DNA of 5,728 nt from Planctomycetota bacterium (lineage in GTDB: Bacteria > Planctomycetota > Phycisphaerae > WQYP01). The notes under the pieces are model-generated. The model was not told the DNA's origin and searched no databases. It saw only the letters and a list, made by a program, of their open reading frames with translations. This document shows, piece by piece, positions 1 through 5,728 of the stretch (the stretch's first letter is position 1; the number at the start of each line of letters is the position of its first letter). The translations under genes were made by a program, and so were the position numbers. Location of the stretch: positions 1-5,728 of the forward strand of contig JAJZCU010000167.1 of assembly GCA_021828935.1 (NCBI GenBank), in the 5' to 3' direction.

Positions 1-1
1 G

Positions 2-2944
2 CCGCTGGAAAAGCAATTTTCCAACATCGCCGGCATGAGGGCAATGAACTCCACGAGTCAGCAGGGCCAGACAACCATCACGCTGCAGTTTCATTTGCAT
101 CGGAACATTAATAATTGCGCGTTGGACGTGCAGGCGGCGATCTCCCGGGCGGAGGCATTTCTGCCCCACAACATGCCCACCCCGCCGTCATTCTTAAAGG
201 TAAACCCCGCCGATTACCCCATTATTTATATTGCGGTGACGGCGCGTACGCTGCCGTTGTACACGTTGGATAAATACGCCGAAACGTTGATGGCTCAGAA
301 CATGTCGACCGTCAGCGGCGTGGCGCAGGTGGCGGTGTACGGTTCGCAGATTTACGCCGTGCGCGTGCAGTTGAATCCGAATTTACTGGCCTCTCGCGGC
401 GTGGACATTAATCAGGTGGCCGCCGCCGTGCGGCACGCTAACGTCGAACTGCCCACCGGCACCGTGTATGGCCATCACACCCAGTATACCATCCGCGCCA
501 CGGGGCAATTAAAAAATGCGGCCGCCTACCGGCGCATCATTGTGACGTACAAACACGGCAGCCCCCTGCGCGTGGACCAACTCGGCCGCGCGATCAACAG
601 CGTGCAGAACAACAAACTGGCTGGCTGGTTTGGCGATCAGCGAGCCGTGATTCTGGCCGTGCAGCGGCAGCCGGGCACGAACACCATTGCGGTGGTCAAC
701 GGCATCCGGAAGTTGCTGCCGCACCTGCGGGCGCAGATACCCGCGGCCATTTCGTACCATGTGGTGTACGACCGCTCACAAGAAATTCGCCAGTCGGTAT
801 CGGACGTAAAGTTCACGCTGCTGCTGGCCTTGATCTTCGTGGTCATTGTGATCTTTCTTTTCCTGCGCAACATTCGCGCCACGATTATTCCCAGCCTGGC
901 GATTCCGGTTTCGCTCATCGGCACGTTCGCCTGCATGTACATGCTGCATTTCACGGTGGACGATCTTTCACTGCTGGCCCTTACGCTGTGCATCGGGTTT
1001 GTCGTGGACGATGCCATCGTGATGCTGGAAAATTCCGTGCGCCACATGGAAATGGGCCAGGCGGCGTTCCCGGCCACCTTGATAGCCTCCCGGGAAATCG
1101 GCTTTACGATTGTCTCCATGACGCTGTCGTTAACCGCAGTGTTCATTCCCATCTTGTTCATGGGTGGCATGTTGGGGCGGCTGCTCAATGAATTCGCGGT
1201 GACCATTGCCTGCGCCATTCTCATCTCTGGGTTCGTTTCGCTGACCTTGACGCCCATGTTATGCAGCCGCTTTTTGAAGCCGCCCAAAAAGCGCCATAAC
1301 TTTTTGTACAACGCCATGGAAAGCGTGTTTCAGGGCATGCTGTGGTTGTATGAACGGTGCCTGCGGATGGTGCTGCGCGCGCGGCTGCTGACGCTGATCG
1401 TGTCGGCGGTGATCCTGGCGGCGACGGTTTACATGTTGGTTACGATTCCGCGCACGCTGTTCCCCACGGATGATATGGGCCAGCTTTTTTGCATCACGCA
1501 GGCGCGGCAGGGCATCTCGTTTCACAGTATGGCTCGGCACCAAATGGCGCTGATGCACATCGTGAAGAAAGACCCGAATGTGCAGGCCTTTGTATCGTTT
1601 TACGGTTCAGGCATGCCGATCGGCGGCGCGAATTCCGGCATTATTTTTATCCACCTTAAGAGTCCATCCAAGCGCAAGGACACCATCCAGCAGGTGCAGC
1701 AGGAACTGGGCGCCAAGCTTAACAGCGTCACGGGAATCCGCACCTATATTCAAATCCCGCCCACGATCAGCCTTAATGGCACGCTGACCAAGGGGGAATA
1801 TCAGTACACGCTCACCAGTTTTGATACCAAAACGCTGTACAAAGACGCGGCCATCCTGACCAAAGAAATGCAGGGCATCAAGGGCACGTTCTTTGTCAGC
1901 AATGATCTGCAGATCACGAATCCGCAGGTGAAGTTAAAAATTGACCGCAACCGCGCCAAGGTTCTGGGGGTAAACGCCGCGGACATCGAACAGGCCCTGG
2001 AGGCGGCGTACGGTTCGGAGCAAATTTCCACGATCTACACCAGCAGCAATGAGTACTACGTTATTTTGGAACTGGAGCCCAAATTCCAGCGCCGCCCCGA
2101 CCAGATTCCGCTGTTGTATCTGCATTCAAAAGATGGCAAACAGGTGCCGCTTTCTGCAGTTACGCAGCTCTCGCAGAATGTCGGCCCGCTGCAGGTCAAC
2201 CACATGGGGCAGTTGCCATCAGTCACCATTTCGTACAATCTTTTGCCGGGGGCTTCGCTAAGTTACGTGGACGCCAAAATCAGTTCCGAGGCAAAAAAGC
2301 TTCTGCCCCCGTCGGTGTCCACCGGATTCCAGGGCGCAGCACAGGTGTACCAATCCAGCGTGAAGAGCCTGGGCCTGCTGCTGGTGATCGCCATTGCCGT
2401 GATCTACATGGTGCTGGGAATTTTATATGAAAGTTTCATCCATCCGCTGACCATTTTAACCGCCCTGCCCTTCGCCGGGTTTGGCGCTTTGATCACGCTG
2501 AAATTGTTTCACAGCAACTTAAACCTGTATTCGTTCGTGGGCATCATCATGCTCATTGGTTTGGTGAAGAAGAACGGCATCATGATTGTCGACTTCGCCA
2601 TAGCCGCGCAACGCGATCAGGGCAAGACCCCGCTGGAGGCCATTTATCAGGCCTGCGTGGTGCGCTTCCGGCCGATCATGATGACCACCATGGCGGCGCT
2701 GGTGGGCGCCTTGCCGATTGCCCTGGGCATTGGCGCCGGCGGAAGCTCGCGGCAATCCCTGGGCCTGGCGGTGGTCGGCGGCCTGCTATTTTCACAATTG
2801 CTCACGCTGTTTGTCACCCCCGTGTTCTATGTGTACATGGAGGGCGTGCGGAAGTTCTTCGGCGGCGGCAACGCCGACAGTGACGCCAATGGAATCAGCC
2901 GTACGATGCCGGCGGATCATGCGCGCGTGCTCCAGCCGGCGTAA
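2..2944 (+). CDS. RND-family (HAE1/AcrB-like) efflux transporter permease, 5'-truncated
   Basis: This is an inner-membrane pump subunit that exports drugs or other hydrophobic compounds using proton influx, normally as a trimer with a periplasmic adaptor and an outer-membrane channel. The frame is open from base 2, and the residues before the first ATG (base 35) already match the family (PLEKQFSNIAGM), so that ATG is internal. 980 residues are visible. AcrB-type pumps have about 1,030-1,060, so about 60-70 N-terminal residues, including TM1, are missing. Visible order: first porter half (residues 1-265), TM2-TM6 (about 268-420), TM7 (about 462-484), second porter half (about 490-788), TM8-TM12 (about 790-950). 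The proton-relay Asp-Asp pair lies in GFVVDDAIVMLEN (residues 336-337, bases 1007-1012). The TM10 Lys lies in GLVKKNGIMIVDFA (856-857, bases 2567-2572). YGSEQISTIYT recalls MdtB/MdtC. Both key charge sites are intact, so it looks functional. The substrate cannot be inferred. Confidence 0.96.
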   Translation, partial: PLEKQFSNIAGMRAMNSTSQQGQTTITLQFHLHRNINNCALDVQAAISRAEAFLPHNMPTPPSFLKVNPADYPIIYIAVTARTLPLYTLDKYAETLMAQNMSTVSGVAQVAVYGSQIYAVRVQLNPNLLASRGVDINQVAAAVRHANVELPTGTVYGHHTQYTIRATGQLKNAAAYRRIIVTYKHGSPLRVDQLGRAINSVQNNKLAGWFGDQRAVILAVQRQPGTNTIAVVNGIRKLLPHLRAQIPAAISYHVVYDRSQEIRQSVSDVKFTLLLALIFVVIVIFLFLRNIRATIIPSLAIPVSLIGTFACMYMLHFTVDDLSLLALTLCIGFVVDDAIVMLENSVRHMEMGQAAFPATLIASREIGFTIVSMTLSLTAVFIPILFMGGMLGRLLNEFAVTIACAILISGFVSLTLTPMLCSRFLKPPKKRHNFLYNAMESVFQGMLWLYERCLRMVLRARLLTLIVSAVILAATVYMLVTIPRTLFPTDDMGQLFCITQARQGISFHSMARHQMALMHIVKKDPNVQAFVSFYGSGMPIGGANSGIIFIHLKSPSKRKDTIQQVQQELGAKLNSVTGIRTYIQIPPTISLNGTLTKGEYQYTLTSFDTKTLYKDAAILTKEMQGIKGTFFVSNDLQITNPQVKLKIDRNRAKVLGVNAADIEQALEAAYGSEQISTIYTSSNEYYVILELEPKFQRRPDQIPLLYLHSKDGKQVPLSAVTQLSQNVGPLQVNHMGQLPSVTISYNLLPGASLSYVDAKISSEAKKLLPPSVSTGFQGAAQVYQSSVKSLGLLLVIAIAVIYMVLGILYESFIHPLTILTALPFAGFGALITLKLFHSNLNLYSFVGIIMLIGLVKKNGIMIVDFAIAAQRDQGKTPLEAIYQACVVRFRPIMMTTMAALVGALPIALGIGAGGSSRQSLGLAVVGGLLFSQLLTLFVTPVFYVYMEGVRKFFGGGNADSDANGISRTMPADHARVLQPA

Positions 2945-3055
2945 TGGACGCGCCAATCTCGGCCGCGTGCCTTACGCGCAAAGACCGCGTCGCCCGATAA
3001 TTCATTCTCGGCCAGCGCTGCGTGGGGGCCGCCCCGCATTCGCGACTCAGCCGCT

Positions 3056-3080
3056 TTTAACTTCCCGTCAGACTGTTAAA
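3056..3080. repeat. Inverted repeat TTTAAC-N13-GTTAAA upstream of pilM
   Basis: Two perfect 6-base arms (3056-3061 and 3075-3080) are separated by 13 bases. The arms are AT-rich within a GC-rich stretch. The layout would suit a dimeric regulator site or an AT-rich promoter element, but short arms like these can occur by chance, and the spacing does not suit a -35/-10 pair. Confidence 0.3.
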
Positions 3081-3123
3081 CCCACCCCACGGGCCCGTCG
3101 ATACCCACCGGAGATGATTCGCT

Positions 3124-3146
3124 CGCGCAGGCTACGGCGCTGCGCG
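3124..3146 (+). repeat. Stem-loop (7-bp perfect GC-rich arms, 9-base loop) in the pilM leader
   Basis: CGCGCAG (3124-3130) is perfectly complementary to CTGCGCG (3140-3146) across a nine-base loop. An A9 tract (3154-3162) follows, so in the + strand RNA this is a hairpin followed by A, not U, and does not fit an intrinsic terminator. On the opposite strand the T-run would come before the hairpin, which also does not fit. If it lies within the pilM transcript it could be a 5'-UTR structure. Its function is unknown. Confidence 0.35.
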
Positions 3147-3179
3147 ACTGGCGAAAAAAAAATTAGGCGATTTGCGGTT

Positions 3180-3183
3180 GGAG
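3180..3183 (+). promoter_or_regulatory. pilM ribosome binding site (GGAG), decides the start
   Basis: GGAG sits six bases upstream of the ATG at 3190, the usual Shine-Dalgarno spacing. The in-frame alternatives are TTG at 3172 and ATG at 3184. The ATG at 3184 directly abuts this GGAG and cannot use it. Neither alternative has a well-spaced purine motif of its own, so 3190 is preferred. Confidence 0.65.
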
Positions 3184-3189
3184 ATGTTC

Positions 3190-4383
3190 ATGGGTTTCAA
3201 TTGGTTTGGCAGCCGCATTAATCCCATTGGCGTGGACTTCGGCTCCGACAGCATCAAGCTGGTACAAGTGGAACCAAAAGACAATCAATTGCGACTCGTG
3301 GCGGCCGCCAGCGCGGATGTGCCCGAGGCGGCCTGGACTTCCCCTGATGCTTATGAAGAATTTGCCGTGGAAGCGCTCAAGAAAATGACGCACGAATTCG
3401 GCTTTCGCGGCCGACAAATCCACACCTGCCTGCCGGCCCGCAACATGCATGTACTGCATCTGCAGATGGCCAAGCTAACGCCGGAAGAACTAAAAAAGGC
3501 GCTGCCCTTTGAAGCCCGCGGCAAGCTGCCTTTCGATCCGGGCCGCGCCGTGCTGCGGCACATTATTGCCGGCGAGGTGTACCACCAGCAGGAAACCAAG
3601 ACGGAAGTTATTTTAATGGCCGCCAGCCGCGACAGCGTCGAACGCCAGCTGCGCATCATCGGCCGCGCCAAGATGGAAACCGCCGCCATGCACATGGAGC
3701 CCATGGCGCTGGTGGAATGCTTTTCGCACCTGTTTCGCCGCGCCACCGATGGCGAGCTAAGCACCATGTTCGTGGATATTGGCGCCTCGGCCACCCATGT
3801 AATCATCACGCATGGGCGCTCGGTGGTCTTCACAAAATATATTAACGTGGCGGGGCTGACGCTCAACAAGGTCGCTGCGAAGCACGCCGGCGTGGGCGTC
3901 AGGGAGATGCGGCAGCGGCGGTGGCAAATGGCCTCAGAAAAATTTGAGGCGGCGCGCACGGCGCCGGGGACTCTGGCCATCGGCCGCCCGGCAGAACGTC
4001 TGAGAGAACTTAATTCAGACGGCGGGAGTTCGGCGGTGGCGGTGCTGGAGGAGGCTCGCGACAGCGACGATGATTTCCAGGGCGCCCTGCAGGAACCGCT
4101 GGATGTTCTGTTAAGCGAACTTGAATTGTGTGTGCGGTACTACGATTCCATGTTCTCGGGCAAGGCCATCAACCGCGTGATATTTGTGGGCGGAGAAAGC
4201 CGGCATCGTCCCATATGCCAAAAGCTGGCGCAACAGGTCAACGCCCCGGCGACCCTGGGCGACCCGTTGGGCCGCCTGCTGAAGGACGGCAAAACCAATT
4301 GTTCCGTGGACATGCGTCAGCCGCAGCCGGGCTGGGCGGTGGCCGTGGGCCTGGCGGCGGGCATCAAACACGCCGCCGAGTAA
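3190..4383 (+). CDS. pilM: Type IV pilus assembly protein PilM (actin-like ATPase fold)
   Basis: PilM is a cytoplasmic FtsA/MreB-like protein that binds ATP and the N-terminal tail of PilN, tying the PilN-PilO platform to the pilus motor side. It has 397 residues from the ATG at 3190, chosen for its GGAG spacing. Seen in the protein: phosphate-1 loop GVDFGSDSIKL (residues 14-24), phosphate-2 segment FVDIGASATH (194-203) and adenosine-type motif VIFVGGESRHRP (330-341). The segment KALPFEARGKLPFDP matches the PilM form I associate with Planctomycetota. The protein is longer than a typical PilM (about 350). Much of the excess is a charged, low-similarity stretch at about 238-298, ending in an acidic run (EEARDSDDD), between the phosphate-2 subdomain and the conserved LCVRYYDSMF helix. 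pilN follows after 84 bases. FtsA or a type II secretion GspL cytoplasmic domain are the nearest alternatives, but the pilN and pilO neighbours make PilM clear. Confidence 0.93.
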   Translation: MGFNWFGSRINPIGVDFGSDSIKLVQVEPKDNQLRLVAAASADVPEAAWTSPDAYEEFAVEALKKMTHEFGFRGRQIHTCLPARNMHVLHLQMAKLTPEELKKALPFEARGKLPFDPGRAVLRHIIAGEVYHQQETKTEVILMAASRDSVERQLRIIGRAKMETAAMHMEPMALVECFSHLFRRATDGELSTMFVDIGASATHVIITHGRSVVFTKYINVAGLTLNKVAAKHAGVGVREMRQRRWQMASEKFEAARTAPGTLAIGRPAERLRELNSDGGSSAVAVLEEARDSDDDFQGALQEPLDVLLSELELCVRYYDSMFSGKAINRVIFVGGESRHRPICQKLAQQVNAPATLGDPLGRLLKDGKTNCSVDMRQPQPGWAVAVGLAAGIKHAAE

Positions 4384-4425
4384 TGGAAGCCCGCAGGCTG
4401 CAAACGCCCGCAGACGTTCGACTTT

Positions 4426-4440
4426 GCCGTCCATGACGGC
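4426..4440 (+). repeat. Perfect hairpin GCCGTC-CAT-GACGGC in the pilM-pilN gap
   Basis: Six fully complementary, mostly G/C base pairs close a three-base loop, about 43 bases after the pilM stop and 27 bases before the pilN start. No T-run follows (the next bases are GCCACCGCG), so it is not a classical terminator. Possible roles are an RNA-stability or processing element that sets the PilM:PilN ratio, or none. An 8-base direct repeat GCCCGCAG (4389-4396 and 4406-4413) lies just before it and may be chance. Confidence 0.4.
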
Positions 4441-4467
4441 GCCACCGCGTTAAACAAAGAGAGAACC

Positions 4468-5163
4468 ATGAGCGACGCGCCAGTTAACTTCATACCCGAC
4501 GATTATCTGGAAAAGAAATCCCAAAACCGGTCCAACCTGATCTGCATCGGGCTGTTTTTCGTGGTGATGGCGGGCATTGGCGCGGCGGTTCTGTTCAACA
4601 TGCGTCAATTTTCGCAACTACAAAGCCGCGAGGACATCGTTAGCAAACAATTATTAAGCCGCGCCCATGAGCTCGACCGGATCAATGCGCTGAAAATTCA
4701 GAAAAGGCAAATGGTGCAAAAGGCCCGCATCGTGGCCGCTCTCTGGGAAAGAATGCAACGCAGCATGCTCGTTTATGACGTGGTGAAGCTCATGCCCGGC
4801 GGAGTTTCCCTGCAGCAATTACAACTGACCACCAAGATGATCAAGGTAAAGTTAACTCCGTTGCAGAAAGCCAAGCGGGCTCTGGAACGCAAGACCCATA
4901 AAAAGGTTAAGCCGCGGATCATGTTGCGGCGCGTCACGCTGCGCATCACCGGCCTGGCCTCCACTGCGGACAAAGTGGCCACGTTCTACGCGGAGCTGAA
5001 CCATTGCGGCTTGTTTAACAATGTTACGCCGCTCTACACCGAGGAATACAAGGACAAACACGACATGGTGCAGCGCTTTGGCGTACGGATGACGCTCAAG
5101 CCGCATGCAAAATTCCGTGCTGCCACGGCAAAACAGCGTCTGGCGATGGCTGGCGGCGCTTAA
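4468..5163 (+). CDS. pilN: Type IV pilus inner-membrane platform protein PilN
   Basis: PilN is a bitopic inner-membrane protein. Its short cytoplasmic tail docks into PilM and its periplasmic part pairs with PilO. The product has 231 residues. VNFIP at residues 6-10 (Asn7) corresponds to the conserved INLLP-type PilM-binding motif, followed by DDYLEKK. One membrane helix lies at about 23-44 (NLICIGLFFVVMAGIGAAVLF), then a helical, probably coiled-coil stretch at about 47-90. The C-terminal part is a ferredoxin-like fold (about 105-215), with the typical VTLRITGLASTADKVATFYAEL strand-helix. A very basic insertion (residues 123-155, 14 Lys/Arg and one Glu) interrupts this domain after LQLTTK. 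The start has a purine-rich GAGAG (4459-4463) four bases upstream. pilO begins 40 bases after the stop, which fits co-transcription. The related GspL/GspM proteins of type II secretion are less likely given this order and N-terminus. Confidence 0.9.
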   Translation: MSDAPVNFIPDDYLEKKSQNRSNLICIGLFFVVMAGIGAAVLFNMRQFSQLQSREDIVSKQLLSRAHELDRINALKIQKRQMVQKARIVAALWERMQRSMLVYDVVKLMPGGVSLQQLQLTTKMIKVKLTPLQKAKRALERKTHKKVKPRIMLRRVTLRITGLASTADKVATFYAELNHCGLFNNVTPLYTEEYKDKHDMVQRFGVRMTLKPHAKFRAATAKQRLAMAGGA

Positions 5164-5186
5164 ATATTTTATGGACCGACGCCCAC

Positions 5187-5193
5187 GAGAGGG
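5187..5193 (+). promoter_or_regulatory. pilO ribosome binding site (GAGAGGG)
   Basis: This purine-rich motif lies ten bases before the pilO ATG at 5204, slightly longer than ideal spacing. An ATG at 5194 directly follows the motif but is in another frame that soon stops. The frame starting at 5204 stays open to the window end and encodes a recognisable PilO, so the motif is assigned to 5204. Confidence 0.5.
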
Positions 5194-5203
5194 ATGAAAA
5201 AGT

Positions 5204-5728
5204 ATGCGATTAGGCACTCGAGAACTGATATTTTTGGCCCTGCTGCTGGCCCTGCCCATACTGGCGTGGTGGTTCTATTTCAAGCCCCGCCAACGCGATT
5301 TATTGCAAATGGAGGCTCGCATTGCCGCCAAGCAGCGAAAGCTGGACGTTATTAACCGCAGCGGCTCAAGCACCAAAAAGCTGCAAAATGAATTGGTCCG
5401 CCTGAAAGCCGCGGTGGCGTTTCTGCAGGAAAAACTGCCGCCGCGCGTCCAGCTTGCCCCCCTCATGCAGACCATTTATACCATCGAACAAAAGAACAAT
5501 TTGAATATCCTCAGCCAGCATTATTTGAAGGCAAAGCCCACCGGCGGCTATACGCAACAACCAATTCAAATGTCTCTGGAGGGCACCTTTCGCGGGTTTT
5601 ATCAGTTCCTGCGGGCCCTGGAACACCTGCCGCGCGTGACGCGCATTGATACGCTGGGGATGCGCAAGGATCCGGACCGCAGCGGCCTGATCGACGCGAA
5701 CTTCACGCTTTCAGTATTCTTTGCGAAA
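5204..5728 (+). CDS. pilO: Type IV pilus inner-membrane platform protein PilO, 3'-truncated
   Basis: PilO is a bitopic inner-membrane protein that heterodimerises with PilN through periplasmic coiled coils and ferredoxin-like domains, aligning the pilus machine with the secretin through PilP. 175 codons are visible, with no stop before the window edge. The N-terminus MRLGTRELIF is followed by one membrane helix (about residues 8-26, rich in Leu, Ala and Trp). Next comes a charged coiled-coil region (about 30-75, QRDLLQMEARIAAKQRKL onward to LVRLKAAVAFLQEKLP). The ferredoxin-like domain (about 78-175) contains the characteristic MSLEGTFRGFYQFLRALEHLPRVTRID and a closing strand ANFTLSVFF. That strand suggests the protein is nearly complete, although family members often run somewhat longer. 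The position right after pilN is the standard pilMNO order. pilP or a secretin gene would be the expected downstream neighbour but is not visible. Confidence 0.9.
   Translation, partial: MRLGTRELIFLALLLALPILAWWFYFKPRQRDLLQMEARIAAKQRKLDVINRSGSSTKKLQNELVRLKAAVAFLQEKLPPRVQLAPLMQTIYTIEQKNNLNILSQHYLKAKPTGGYTQQPIQMSLEGTFRGFYQFLRALEHLPRVTRIDTLGMRKDPDRSGLIDANFTLSVFFAK

Larger units (their letters stand above)
2945..3189 (+). promoter_or_regulatory. Non-coding gap between the efflux gene and pilM; probable pil operon leader
   Basis: This stretch contains no recognisable gene. It separates two functionally unrelated genes, so it should hold the end of the efflux transcript and the promoter of the pilMNO unit. 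Visible structure is an inverted repeat TTTAAC/GTTAAA (3056-3080), a stem-loop with 7-bp arms (3124-3146) and a run of nine A (3154-3162) just before the pilM ribosome binding site. I found no convincing -35/-10 pair with 16-18 base spacing, and no hairpin followed by a T-run that would mark a terminator. The regulatory role is inferred from position only. Confidence 0.4.

Noticed and set aside
637..1317. Long minus-strand open frame (226 codons) opposite the efflux gene
   Set aside because: It lies wholly inside the strongly supported RND coding region, its translation has no recognisable domain, and long antisense frames are common opposite GC-rich coding DNA.
2996..3001. GATAAT as a -10 promoter box
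   Set aside because: No matching -35 element lies at the expected distance upstream, and a single six-base match is weak evidence.
2957..3013. Direct repeat TCTCGGCC (2957-2964 and 3006-3013)
   Set aside because: Two 8-base copies in GC-rich DNA are easily expected by chance, and no further copies or structure support a function.
3020..3037. GC-rich hairpin (GCGTGGG...CCCCGC) as a terminator for the efflux gene
   Set aside because: The stem is only about six pairs with a bulged T, and no T-run follows, so an intrinsic terminator is not supported.
2718..3221. Plus-strand frame running from the end of the efflux gene across the gap into pilM
   Set aside because: It overlaps both recognised genes in another frame, the translation is Arg/Pro-rich with no domain, and there is no supporting start context.
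3351..3980. Long minus-strand open frame (209 codons) opposite pilM
   Set aside because: It is antisense to conserved PilM motifs, rich in Ser, Arg and Cys without a family signature, and consistent with a shadow frame.
5194..5250. ATG at 5194 as an alternative start just before pilO
   Set aside because: It is in a different frame from the PilO product and its translation (MKKYAIRHSRTD...) shows no recognisable protein before it soon stops.

Overview
The window holds four genes, all on the + strand. They are the 3' end of an RND-family efflux pump gene (bases 2-2944) and, after a gap of about 245 bases, a type IV pilus inner-membrane platform cluster in the order pilM (3190-4383), pilN (4468-5163) and pilO (5204 to the window end). 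The pump gene is cut by the left edge and pilO by the right edge. No RNA genes, mobile elements, CRISPR arrays or origins were seen.

The DNA is moderately GC-rich. The pilM, pilN and pilO products resemble the forms I associate with Planctomycetota, probably the Phycisphaerae side. The clues are a PilM with an ALPFEARGKLPFDP-type segment and a long linker before its C-terminal subdomain, a PilN opening with NFIPDDYLEKK, and a PilO opening with MRLGTRELIF. This placement comes from remembered family resemblance, not from a search.

Bases 2-2944 encode an inner-membrane, proton-driven HAE1-type RND transporter of the AcrB/MdtB/MdtC kind, with the intramembrane Asp-Asp pair and the TM10 Lys intact. 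Its membrane-fusion partner would normally be encoded upstream, outside the window. Bases 2945-3189 are non-coding and hold two inverted repeats and an A9 tract, so the pil promoter is most likely here, though no clear -35/-10 pair can be read. Bases 3190-5728 form a compact unit with gaps of 84 and 40 bases.

PilM is a cytoplasmic actin-like ATP-binding protein that docks on the cytoplasmic tail of PilN. PilN and PilO are single-pass membrane proteins with periplasmic coiled coils and ferredoxin-like domains that pair with each other. Together they link the cytoplasmic pilus motors to the envelope part of the machine. The pump and the pilus genes are probably only neighbours and not partners. 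I see no convincing evidence for an undescribed system. The more unusual points are charged insertions in PilM and PilN and a perfect small hairpin between pilM and pilN.
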